54,263 nt of DNA from Campylobacterales bacterium. Lineage in GTDB: Bacteria > Campylobacterota > Campylobacteria > Campylobacterales > QNZT01. The position numbers and the translations under genes were made by a program. The notes beneath the pieces are model-generated. The model was not told the DNA's origin. It worked only from the letters and a program-made list of their open reading frames with translations, and made no database searches. Below, in pieces: positions 44,053 to 52,229 of the stretch (position 1 is its first letter; every line of letters begins with the position of its first letter). The stretch lies in NCBI GenBank assembly GCA_027023305.1, contig JALVVR010000007.1:1-54263 (forward strand), written 5' to 3'.

Positions 44053-47000
44053 ATGAAAATAACGATACTTCAGCTGAGTGATATTCATTTTAAAAAAGAG
44101 AATAATAGTATTTTAGAAAAAAAAGAAAAATTATTTAATGCAATAAAAAATGAAATAGACAATAGTAAATATTTATTTGTAGTATTTACTGGAGATATAG
44201 CATTTTCTGGGCAGGCATATGAGTACCATGAAGCTGAATTATTTATTGAGAATTTAAAATCACTAATACAAAACTATAATTCTGATATAAAAACAGAATT
44301 TATTTTTACACCAGGAAATCATGATTGCGATTTTACTAAAAATAGAGATGTTAGGAATATGATAATAGATAATATTGTCAATGATCCAAAAAAGATTACT
44401 TATGAACTAATTGATACTTGTGTTGTTGTACAAAAAGAATATTTAAATTTTATACAAAAATACCATTCAGCTAAGTGTATTAACACTGCAGCATCAAATA
44501 CTTTATTCACTCGATACGAATACACTATTGACGAGTATAAAATTGCATTTAATTCATATAATTTGGCATGGGCATCAAAAAGAGAAGAATCACAGTCTGA
44601 TATTATTTATCCCACAGATATAATTAGTAAAGATTTAATATCAAATGAAAATTACAACATTACTATTTCTTTATTTCATCACCCTTTACATTGGCTTCAG
44701 CATCAAAATATTCGTATATTTAAAGAATTAGTTAACTCTACTTCCAATATTGTAATGACAGGACATGAACACACACATAGTGTAACAAAAGAAGCAATTG
44801 TTGATAGGAAGGAGCATGTTGAATATCTTGAAGCAGGTGTTTTACAGGATTCAAAAGAAATAAACAATAGCAGTTTTAATTTATTAAATATTAATTTATC
44901 TGACAACAAACAAGATATACTTGAATTTTCTTGGGAGTCAAATTCCTATCAAAAAAAAGATACCCTTTGTGATATAGACTTACCATTTAGCAATAAATCA
45001 ATATGTCCACTAAAAGCTACATATAAACAAAAAATAAATACCTTAGGGTTAAAATTTGCCCATCCAACTAAAGAAGATATGTCTTTAGAAGATATTTTCG
45101 TTTATCCTGATTTACAAGTAATCAGCAGTGATACAAAGAATAAAAGTATATTTTTAGAAGAAAATTCTAAAAAATTCAAATCTCTTATTAATATAGGATG
45201 CTCTATCATATATGGAGCAGAAACATCTGGAAAAACTTCATTAAGTCGAGTATTGCAATTAAAATATAAAAGAGATGGCTTATTACCTATTATTATACAA
45301 GGTAAAGAGATAAAAAGTAATGATATTAATTCTTCTAAAGTTAAAACTCTTATAAAAGGATCTTTTAAAAGGCAATATGATTGTAAAGTATCTATTTTTG
45401 AACAAGCTGACAAAAATCAAGTACTAATATTAATTGATGATTTTCAAGAAGCTAAGCTTAATAGTGAGTATAAAGCTAAATTTGTTGAAATAGTTAAAGA
45501 ATTAAATTATAAAAATATTTTATTATTTGCTCATGAATCATTGCAACTAGAAGCAACAACAGAAGGAGAATTAGCAAAATCATTACTTGAATTTAATCAC
45601 TATAAACTTTTAGAATTTGGTCATAAATTAAGAGAGGAAATAATTCAAAAATGGATTTTATTGGGACAAGAAACAACTCTTAATAAAAAAGATTTAATTT
45701 TCAAGACAAGGGAAAAAGCTACAGCTATAAACACAACTATTGGGTACAATATAGTACCTTCATACCCAATTTATTTATTAACCTTACTACAGGCTATGGA
45801 AGCTAATGAAACTAATTCTCTTTCTAAAAGTTCCTATGGCTATTATTACGAATTTTTAATTATGAAATACCTTAATGCAAATTCTCCAATGCAACCTAAG
45901 GACATTAATACTATTTTTACATATACATCTACTTTAGCCTTTGAATGTTTAACACATATGCAATATACATTTAGTTTAAATGAATTGAAAGAATTTGACA
46001 AAGAGTATCGCAATAAAAAAAGATTTTCACCATCTTTTAATATTATAACTAAATTAGTGCGATCAAATATATTATCTGTATATGAAGATGAATATAAATT
46101 TTCACATGATTACATCTATTATTTTTTTGTCGCAAAATATTTATCTGATAACATTAGTGAAGATGGGATTAAATTAATAATTAAGAAAATGTGTAAGAGA
46201 TTATACAGAATGGAGTTTGCAAATATTATTATGTTTCTTATTCATCATTCTCCTCAAAACTTTATACTCAAAACAATTATTGATGAAGCAAAAAAAGTCT
46301 TTAAAGAAATTTCTGAGTTTACATTTTCACCTGAAGAACTAATAAAAATAAACTCATCAATTAAAAATGAAAAATTAAAATTAGAGAATAGAACTCTTGA
46401 AGAATCACGTAATTTGGAATTGGAACAAGAAGACAAGAGTCATAAAATTAAAAAACTTGATAATCCTATAGATAGAGAAGAAGCAGATTACAATGAGGAA
46501 ATACAAGAATTAAATCAATTTGCAACATTAAATCTTTCTTTTAAAATAATTGAAATATTAGGAGAAATTACAAAAAATTATTCAGGTTCTTTAGATGGTG
46601 ATATTAAGTATAACTTAATTGTCGAAACATATAGTATAGGCTTAAGAGCATTAAAATCACTTGTAGAGTTTTTTGAAAATAATCATAATTTATTAGTAGA
46701 TGAAATAAAAAAGGTTATCTTAAAAAAACAATATGTTACAGATGATAAAATTAATGAGACTATAGCAAATATGATTTTTGGTATGATTTCATCAATTTCA
46801 ACTGGTATTGTAAAAAGAATTGCAAAATCAATAGGTTCAAAAGATTTAACTGAAATATACAAGGAAATTCTTTCTAAGAACCAAGGGAATATAGCTATTG
46901 AATTGATTAATTATGGGATATCACTTGATTTTCAAGGAGGGTTAAATATTTCTAAGATTGAGAAAATACATAAATTACTTAAAGAAAAAAATAATCGTTT

Positions 47001-47145
47001 AACTGACTCCGTTTTAAAGAAAATGGTATTGGAACATATTTATATGTTTGATATAGATTTTTCAAAAAAACAATCTATATGTGCAAAACTTGATATAGAC
47101 AACGATAATTCTAAAAAAGAAATGATAAAACAAATTAAGAACTAA
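44053..47145 (+). CDS. Metallophosphoesterase-STAND NTPase fusion, putative defence protein
   Basis: 1030 residues. Residues 1-~300 are a calcineurin-like metallophosphoesterase with all metal motifs: LSDIHF (D10, H12), TGDIAFSG (D48), PGNHD (N89, H90), LFHHPLHW (H209/H210) and TGHEHTH (H238, H240). From ~350 a STAND/NACHT-like NTPase follows: Walker A GAETSGKTS (388-396) and Walker B VLILIDDF (467-474), then helical regions. From ~730 to the end it is an alpha-solenoid-like, Lys/Glu-rich domain, probably the sensor. This is the effector-NTPase-sensor plan of bacterial NLR-like antiphage proteins. Codons are more A/T-ending (GAA, ATT, TTA) than in neighbours, suggesting transfer. A GTG-started 35-codon ORF follows after 10 bases. 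Confidence 0.85.
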   Translation: MKITILQLSDIHFKKENNSILEKKEKLFNAIKNEIDNSKYLFVVFTGDIAFSGQAYEYHEAELFIENLKSLIQNYNSDIKTEFIFTPGNHDCDFTKNRDVRNMIIDNIVNDPKKITYELIDTCVVVQKEYLNFIQKYHSAKCINTAASNTLFTRYEYTIDEYKIAFNSYNLAWASKREESQSDIIYPTDIISKDLISNENYNITISLFHHPLHWLQHQNIRIFKELVNSTSNIVMTGHEHTHSVTKEAIVDRKEHVEYLEAGVLQDSKEINNSSFNLLNINLSDNKQDILEFSWESNSYQKKDTLCDIDLPFSNKSICPLKATYKQKINTLGLKFAHPTKEDMSLEDIFVYPDLQVISSDTKNKSIFLEENSKKFKSLINIGCSIIYGAETSGKTSLSRVLQLKYKRDGLLPIIIQGKEIKSNDINSSKVKTLIKGSFKRQYDCKVSIFEQADKNQVLILIDDFQEAKLNSEYKAKFVEIVKELNYKNILLFAHESLQLEATTEGELAKSLLEFNHYKLLEFGHKLREEIIQKWILLGQETTLNKKDLIFKTREKATAINTTIGYNIVPSYPIYLLTLLQAMEANETNSLSKSSYGYYYEFLIMKYLNANSPMQPKDINTIFTYTSTLAFECLTHMQYTFSLNELKEFDKEYRNKKRFSPSFNIITKLVRSNILSVYEDEYKFSHDYIYYFFVAKYLSDNISEDGIKLIIKKMCKRLYRMEFANIIMFLIHHSPQNFILKTIIDEAKKVFKEISEFTFSPEELIKINSSIKNEKLKLENRTLEESRNLELEQEDKSHKIKKLDNPIDREEADYNEEIQELNQFATLNLSFKIIEILGEITKNYSGSLDGDIKYNLIVETYSIGLRALKSLVEFFENNHNLLVDEIKKVILKKQYVTDDKINETIANMIFGMISSISTGIVKRIAKSIGSKDLTEIYKEILSKNQGNIAIELINYGISLDFQGGLNISKIEKIHKLLKEKNNRLTDSVLKKMVLEHIYMFDIDFSKKQSICAKLDIDNDNSKKEMIKQIKN

Positions 47146-47155
47146 AGGATAACAA

Positions 47156-47263
47156 GTGAATTTATATATTTTAAGAATTAATCAAGAATATAAAAATAGT
47201 ATTAAAAGCAAGTTAAAACATACTTTAGTTAATGTTTTTTCCTTAAATTTGTCAATAACCTAA
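47156..47263 (+). CDS. Short ORF coupled to the STAND gene, possibly a truncated partner
   Basis: GTG at 47156 with AAAGGAT at the ideal distance, 10 bases after the STAND stop. It encodes 35 residues beginning MNLYILRINQEYKN and ending LVNVFSLNLSIT before a TAA at 47261. The good ribosome binding site and the close fit to the STAND gene suggest the remains of a second gene cut off at the join with the Fic gene segment. It could also be a genuine small protein. I recognise no family. Confidence 0.45.
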   Translation: MNLYILRINQEYKNSIKSKLKHTLVNVFSLNLSIT

Positions 47264-47272
47264 AGATAAACT

Positions 47273-48331
47273 ATGAACAAACTCTCTATAAACAATACAA
47301 AATCCCTCGAAACCCAAAAAGTCCTTAAAAAAGCCATATCAGCCAACCGAGCTTTAGCAAAATTAAACGGAGTGGCAAAAATCATCCCAAACTCTCAAAT
47401 ACTTATAAACTCTTTGGTACTTAGAGAAGCTAAAGATAGTTCAGAGATAGAAAATATCATCACTACTCATGATGAGCTTTTTCGGGCAGGGTTGGATATA
47501 AGTTCTGTAACTCATGAAACCAAAGAGGTGGAGCATTATCGACAAGCTTTGCTTAAAGGGTTTGCTTTGGTAAAAGAAAATAAGCTTTTGCTTAAAAGAG
47601 ATATTATTGCTATTCAAAAAGAGTTAGAGCAAAATGATGCAGGGGTTAGGAAGCAAAGTGGTACTGTACTTCGTAATATAGCAACTGGTGAAGTTGTTTT
47701 TGAGCCACCTCAAGAGTATGAAGTTATAGAAAAGCTTTTAACAAATCTTGAAGAGTATATCAATGAGCCAAATGAGCTTGATACATTGGTAAATATGGCT
47801 ATTATTCATTTTCAGTTTGAGAGTATCCATCCTTTTTATGATGGTAATGGTAGGACGGGAAGGATTATCAACATCTTGTATCTTATACTCAAAGAGTTGT
47901 TGGATTTGCCTATTTTATATCTTAGTTCATACATTATCAAAAACAAAGCAGATTATTATCGACTGCTTCAAGAAGTTCGTACAAAAGAAAACTGGGAAGA
48001 GTGGATACTATATATACTTGATGGTATAGAAAAAACTTCTTTGGAAACGATAGAGCTTGTAAATGGTATTTTTACTCTCATGAATAAGACAAGAGCAGAG
48101 ATAAAAGAGAAGTTACCAAAGATTTATAGCAAGGATTTAGTAGAGATACTTTTTATGCATCCTTATACTAAGATTGATTTTTTAGTGGATGGATTGGTAA
48201 TTACTCGTAAAACTGCATCTAAATATTTAAATGAATTAGAACATCTAGGTATAATGAAAAATATACGAATCAAAAATAGTAAATTTTTTATAAATAAAGA
48301 GCTATTTAATATGTTAAAAAAAGGCATATAA
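47273..48331 (+). CDS. Class II Fic family AMP/NMP-transferase
   Basis: 352-residue Fic protein. The inhibitory helix motif (S/T)xxxE(G/N) is present as SSEIEN near residue 63 (context EAKDSSEIENI), so it is a class II Fic with the brake on its own N-terminal side. The catalytic loop reads HPFYDGNGRTGR, complete. A winged-helix-like C-terminal domain (IDFLVDGLVITRKTASKYLNELEHLGI) could bind DNA. Targets are unknown. Codon use resembles the host more than the STAND gene. Confidence 0.92.
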   Translation: MNKLSINNTKSLETQKVLKKAISANRALAKLNGVAKIIPNSQILINSLVLREAKDSSEIENIITTHDELFRAGLDISSVTHETKEVEHYRQALLKGFALVKENKLLLKRDIIAIQKELEQNDAGVRKQSGTVLRNIATGEVVFEPPQEYEVIEKLLTNLEEYINEPNELDTLVNMAIIHFQFESIHPFYDGNGRTGRIINILYLILKELLDLPILYLSSYIIKNKADYYRLLQEVRTKENWEEWILYILDGIEKTSLETIELVNGIFTLMNKTRAEIKEKLPKIYSKDLVEILFMHPYTKIDFLVDGLVITRKTASKYLNELEHLGIMKNIRIKNSKFFINKELFNMLKKGI

Positions 48332-48345
48332 TTTTACATGTTTTA

Positions 48346-48384
48346 AATCTATGGGTAAAAAAGTTAAAATTTTACCCATAGATT
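48346..48384. repeat. 15-bp inverted repeat downstream of fic
   Basis: AATCTATGGGTAAAA (48346-48360) and its reverse complement TTTTACCCATAGATT (48370-48384), with a 9-base spacer. A third TACCCATA box is at 48414-48421. The A/T flanks could make it a terminator for fic; the repeated TATGGGTA/TACCCATA box also looks like an operator for a dimeric protein. Confidence 0.7.
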
Positions 48385-48438
48385 ATAACCTATGTATAAA
48401 AAACCAAAAAATCTACCCATAACCAAACCCCACTAAAC

Positions 48439-48457
48439 TTTAAGAGCTTTTTTAATA
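48439..48457 (+). repeat. 19-bp direct repeat, copy 3 of 3
   Basis: Third exact copy, 38 bases before the ffh start. Here the bases after it (AAAATCGC) make a -10-like TAATAAAAT, so it may be part of the ffh promoter. Confidence 0.85.
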
Positions 48458-48494
48458 AAATCGCTTCAATTTATATGTCATAGGAGAGTTAAAA

Positions 48495-49835
48495 GTGTTT
48501 GGAGCTTTAACAGAGTCGTTTAAGAGTGCGATAAATAAGATTAGATTTGCAGATGATGAGAAGTCTTTAAAGAAGGCGATGGATACTTTGAAAAAGTCGC
48601 TGTTGAGGGCAGATGTACATCATAAGGTAGTAAGAGAGCTTATAAAAACAGTTGAGATAGAGACTAAAAAAGCTGGGATTGGGAAAGAGAGCTTTTTGAG
48701 AAGTATGAGAGACAACTTGACCTCTATGCTTACAGTTCCTGGTAATCAAGGATTTGTTTTTGCTTCAAAAGCACCGACTGTTGTTTTGATGGCTGGTCTT
48801 CAAGGTAGTGGTAAGACAACTACTACTATAAAACTAGCAAACTTTATCAAAGAGAAACAAAAGAAAGTTTTGGTGGCTGCTTGTGATTTACAAAGGTTGG
48901 CTGCAATTGAGCAGTTAAAACAGCTTGGTGAGCAGTATGAGATAGATTTATATTACAACGAAGATGAGAAAAATCCTGTAACCGTAGCAAAAGAAGCCGT
49001 AAAAAAAGCAAAAGATGGACTTTATGATGTTTTGATAGTAGATACTGCTGGACGGTTAGCGATAGATGAAGAGCTTATGGATGAGATAAAAGCAGTCTCT
49101 TCTGCGATAAAACCTGATGAAGTTTTCTATGTGGCTGATTCTTTGACTGGTCAAGACTCAGTTAGAACTGCTGATAGTTTTAACAAATATCTTGGCATAA
49201 CTGGAGTTATACTTACAAAGTATGATGGAGATAGTAAAGGTGGAGTAGCCCTTGGGATTGCTCATCAGTTGCAGATACCTCTTAGATTTATAGGTACTGG
49301 TGAGAAGGCTGGGGATTTTGAGCCATTTTTGCCTGATAGGATAGTTGGAAGGCTTATGGGAGAGGGAGATCTTATCTCATTAGCAGAGAAAACAGCAAAT
49401 ATCATAGATGAGAAACAAGCTAAAAAACTAACTTCAAAGATAAAAAAAGGTCAGTTTAACTTCAACGACTTTTTAGAGCAAATGGAGAGCATGAAAAAAC
49501 TTGGAAGCATGAAAAACATCATGGGTATGATTCCTGGCATGAGTGGTATGGCTAACAAGATAAAAGATATGGATTTAGAAAATTCTGTTGAGATGAAAAG
49601 AATCAAAGCTATGATAAGTTCCATGACAAAAAAAGAGCGAGAAAACCCTGATCTTTTAAACAATGCAAGAAAAAGAAGACTGGCAAATGGAGCAGGCTTA
49701 AGCCAACTAGAGGTAAACAAGTTTTTAAAACAGTTTAAAAATGCAGCTAAGATGGCAAAAAAGTTTTCTGGTAAAAAGGGGATGAAAGATTTACAAAACT
49801 TAATGGCTGGGCAAAATATGCCATATCCAAGGTAG
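48495..49835 (+). CDS. ffh: Signal recognition particle protein Ffh (SRP54)
   Basis: GTPase that delivers membrane-protein nascent chains with SRP RNA and FtsY. 446 residues in the N-G-M order: LMAGLQGSGKTTTTIKLA (G1), VDTAGRL (G3), TKYDGDSKGG (G4), and a Met-rich C-terminal M domain with MESMKKLGSMKNIMGMIPGMSGM and later MISSMTKKER. GTG start with AGGAG eight bases upstream. It heads the ffh-rpsP-khpA-rimM-trmD-rplS block. Confidence 0.98.
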   Translation: MFGALTESFKSAINKIRFADDEKSLKKAMDTLKKSLLRADVHHKVVRELIKTVEIETKKAGIGKESFLRSMRDNLTSMLTVPGNQGFVFASKAPTVVLMAGLQGSGKTTTTIKLANFIKEKQKKVLVAACDLQRLAAIEQLKQLGEQYEIDLYYNEDEKNPVTVAKEAVKKAKDGLYDVLIVDTAGRLAIDEELMDEIKAVSSAIKPDEVFYVADSLTGQDSVRTADSFNKYLGITGVILTKYDGDSKGGVALGIAHQLQIPLRFIGTGEKAGDFEPFLPDRIVGRLMGEGDLISLAEKTANIIDEKQAKKLTSKIKKGQFNFNDFLEQMESMKKLGSMKNIMGMIPGMSGMANKIKDMDLENSVEMKRIKAMISSMTKKERENPDLLNNARKRRLANGAGLSQLEVNKFLKQFKNAAKMAKKFSGKKGMKDLQNLMAGQNMPYPR

Positions 49836-50005
49836 TAGTTTAAGGAGCTTACCGTAAGAATTTTACTTTTGAATAAACTTTTTTATGTTCGCTTTGCGAA
49901 AAATTTCAACTGTTTGAGCGAAGCGAGTTTTGAAATTTTAATAAAAAAGTTTATGTTGCAAAGCACAAAAGTGAACTCTTCTTTAAGGGAAGTTCTTTAA
50001 ACTAC
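49835..50005. repeat. 171-bp imperfect palindrome between ffh and rpsP
   Basis: The ends GTAGTTTAAGGAGCTT (49835-49850) and AAGTTCTTTAAACTAC (49990-50005) pair at 14 of 16 positions. Inside, ACTTTTG pairs with CAAAAGT, AATAAACTTTTTTAT with ATAAAAAAGTTTAT, and AAAATTTCAA with TTGAAATTTT, with a small TTCGC-TTT-GCGAA hairpin near the centre. Transcribed RNA would fold as one long hairpin. It begins in the ffh stop codon. It could be a MITE-like insertion, a terminator-attenuator, or a processing site. Confidence 0.75.
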
Positions 50006-50078
50006 ATTTAACTTTATAGTAGTTTAAGAAAAAAATACTATTATACCGACCAATATAACAATTTTAGGAGAAATATTT

Positions 50079-50309
50079 ATGGCAACAGTTGTAAGACTTA
50101 CAAGAATGGGAAGAAAGAAAAAACCATTTTATAGAATCGTAGTTACAGATAGTAGAAAAAGAAGAGATGGTGGATGGATAGAGAGTATAGGTTACTACAA
50201 CCCTCTAACAGAGCCTGAGACTATAAAAGTAGATGAAGATAGACTAAACTACTGGACTGGTGTTGGTGCTAAACTTAGCGATAGAGTTAAAAGAATCACT
50301 AAAAAATAA
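50079..50309 (+). CDS. rpsP: 30S ribosomal protein S16
   Basis: 76 residues: [40 protein letters not shown] is the S16 family signature. ATG has TTAGGAG upstream. It opens the rpsP-khpA-rimM-trmD-rplS operon. Position and length are typical. Confidence 0.98.
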   Translation: MATVVRLTRMGRKKKPFYRIVVTDSRKRRDGGWIESIGYYNPLTEPETIKVDEDRLNYWTGVGAKLSDRVKRITKK

Positions 50310-50311
50310 CT

Positions 50312-50554
50312 ATGGCTGAAAAATTTATCCTTGAGTTTGCAAAACTTATAGCTGAGTATCCTGATGAGATAGAGGTAAAAAGAGTTGATGTTGATGATAC
50401 TTTTTCTCAGATAGAGGTTTTAGCAAACAAGAGTGATACTGGTAAGCTTATCGGAAGAAATGGAAAGATGATAAGTTCACTTAAAACTATCATAACAGGT
50501 TGTAAAGCAAAAGAGAACAGAAGTTATCGAGTAACTATAAACTCTCATGAATAA
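50312..50554 (+). CDS. khpA: KH-domain RNA-binding protein KhpA
   Basis: 80-residue type II KH protein with the GxxG loop in GKLIGRNGKMISSLKTIITGCKAKENR. KhpA homologues are global RNA binders, often partnered with KhpB. It lies 2 bases after rpsP and overlaps rimM by 8 bases. Confidence 0.93.
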   Translation: MAEKFILEFAKLIAEYPDEIEVKRVDVDDTFSQIEVLANKSDTGKLIGRNGKMISSLKTIITGCKAKENRSYRVTINSHE

Positions 50555-51074
50555 CCTAACAATAGCAACTATCGGAAAATCTGTCGGTCTGTGGGGTGAA
50601 GTTAAACTTCATCTTCATACTGACTTTGAAGAGCAGTTTAAAAAAGGCTCTAGCTTCCTAACAGATAAAAATCAAAAACTTACTATCGAAAACTACAATC
50701 CTCAAAGAGGAGTTGTCAAGTTTTTAGGTATCACTACTCTTGATGATGCAAAAAGGCTTACAAATCAAAAACTTTTATCTTCACTTGAAGATAGTAGAGA
50801 AAATTGTGAACTTTCAGATGGAGAGTATTTTTGGTTTGATATCATAGGTTGCGAAGTCAAAGAAGATGATAAAACTTTGGGAAAAGTAAAAGATATACAA
50901 AGAATCACTGCAAATGATATGTTAGAGATAAAAACTGACAAAGCTTTGGTATCACAAGGCTTGGAAAAAAGTTTTCTTATCCCCTATGTAAAAGATGTTT
51001 ATATAAACAGAGTGGATTTAGAGAATAAAACTATATATACAAAAGATGCTTACTCGCTTTTAGAAATCCTATGA
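50547..51074 (+). CDS. rimM: Ribosome maturation factor RimM
   Basis: Late 30S assembly factor that binds S19. 175 residues: [29 protein letters not shown] (N-terminal RimM domain), [17 protein letters not shown] and the PRC-barrel half ending [19 protein letters not shown]. Overlaps khpA by 8 bases and trmD by 4. Confidence 0.95.
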   Translation: MNNLTIATIGKSVGLWGEVKLHLHTDFEEQFKKGSSFLTDKNQKLTIENYNPQRGVVKFLGITTLDDAKRLTNQKLLSSLEDSRENCELSDGEYFWFDIIGCEVKEDDKTLGKVKDIQRITANDMLEIKTDKALVSQGLEKSFLIPYVKDVYINRVDLENKTIYTKDAYSLLEIL

Positions 51075-51769
51075 AATTCACTTTCGTAACTCTGTTTGAA
51101 AATATCATGAAGTGCTACTTTGAAGATAGCATACTTAAAAGAGCGATAGAAAAAAATATTTTAGAGATAGAGTTTAAAAATCCAAGAGACTATACAACTC
51201 ATAAACATAACAAAGTAGATGAGTACATGATAGGTGGTGGAGCTGGACTTACCCTACTTCCTCAACCTCTATATGATACTATCAAAGATATAAAACAAAA
51301 AAGCAAAAACTCTCATGTTGTCTTTGTGCTACCTTCTGCAAAACCTTTTACTCAAAAAGATGCTAAAAGACTCTCAAAAAAAGAGCATATAGTTCTAGTA
51401 AGTGGAAGATATGAGGGATTTGATGAGAGACTTATAGAGATGGTAGCTAATGAAGTTTTTAGTATAGGGGATTTTATCCTAACTGGTGGTGAACTTCCAA
51501 GTCTATGTATCTGTGATAGTATATCTCGTCAAGTTGATGGAGTGCTTGGAAATGTTGAGAGTTTGGAGGGTGAGAGCTTTGAGGAAAATCTTCTTGAAGC
51601 ACCTAATTTTACTAAACCTAATATTTTTAGAAATTCTCCCGTCATTAAAGAATTTTTAAAGGGTAATCATGGTAATATCCACCACTTAAAAAACAAGCTG
51701 TCTATAGCAAAGACAAGATTTTTTAGACCAGATTTGTATAAAAAAATAAATAATGAGGAAAAACGATGA
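51071..51769 (+). CDS. trmD: tRNA (guanine-N1)-methyltransferase TrmD
   Basis: SPOUT-fold enzyme making m1G37 in tRNAs with GG at 36-37. 232 residues: [34 protein letters not shown] and [15 protein letters not shown], the knotted AdoMet site. It overlaps rplS by 4 bases (ATGA). Confidence 0.97.
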   Translation: MKFTFVTLFENIMKCYFEDSILKRAIEKNILEIEFKNPRDYTTHKHNKVDEYMIGGGAGLTLLPQPLYDTIKDIKQKSKNSHVVFVLPSAKPFTQKDAKRLSKKEHIVLVSGRYEGFDERLIEMVANEVFSIGDFILTGGELPSLCICDSISRQVDGVLGNVESLEGESFEENLLEAPNFTKPNIFRNSPVIKEFLKGNHGNIHHLKNKLSIAKTRFFRPDLYKKINNEEKR

Positions 51770-52122
51770 GAAATAAATACATCGATGCTTTTGAAGCAAA
51801 ACAAGTAGAGAGTAAAAACATACCTGACTTTAGAGCTGGAGATACTTTGAGAGTAGCTGTTACGATTAAAGAAGGTGACAAAACTAGAATACAAAACTTT
51901 GAAGGTGTTTGTATAGCTAGAAGAGGACAAGGAACTGGTGAGACTTTTATCGTTAGAAAAATAGGAGCAAATAGTGTTGGTGTTGAGAGAATCTTCCCTA
52001 TCTACTCTGACTCTCTAAACGAGATCAAAGTTCTAAGAAGAGGAAAAGTAAGAAGAGCTAAACTATTCTATCTAAGAGGTAGAAAAGGTAAATCTGCAAG
52101 AATCAAAGAGCTTAAAAAGTAA
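51766..52122 (+). CDS. rplS: 50S ribosomal protein L19
   Basis: 118 residues with [50 protein letters not shown] and [25 protein letters not shown], all standard for L19. Last gene of the operon, followed by a strong terminator. Confidence 0.98.
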   Translation: MRNKYIDAFEAKQVESKNIPDFRAGDTLRVAVTIKEGDKTRIQNFEGVCIARRGQGTGETFIVRKIGANSVGVERIFPIYSDSLNEIKVLRRGKVRRAKLFYLRGRKGKSARIKELKK

Positions 52123-52139
52123 CCTTCTAAAATCTTCTT

Positions 52140-52166
52140 AAAAAAGGGCTATTGCCCTTTTTTTTT
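52140..52166 (+). terminator. Intrinsic terminator after rplS
   Basis: AAAAAAGGGC and GCCCTTTTTT flank a TATT loop, 17 bases after the rplS stop, with a T run. The palindrome may also serve the opposing repeat-protein gene ending at 52230. Confidence 0.85.
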
Positions 52167-52229
52167 AATCATAAACTTATATATTTGTTCCCATCTTGCC
52201 TTTTGACAAGTATGGAAACTTTTTTCTAT

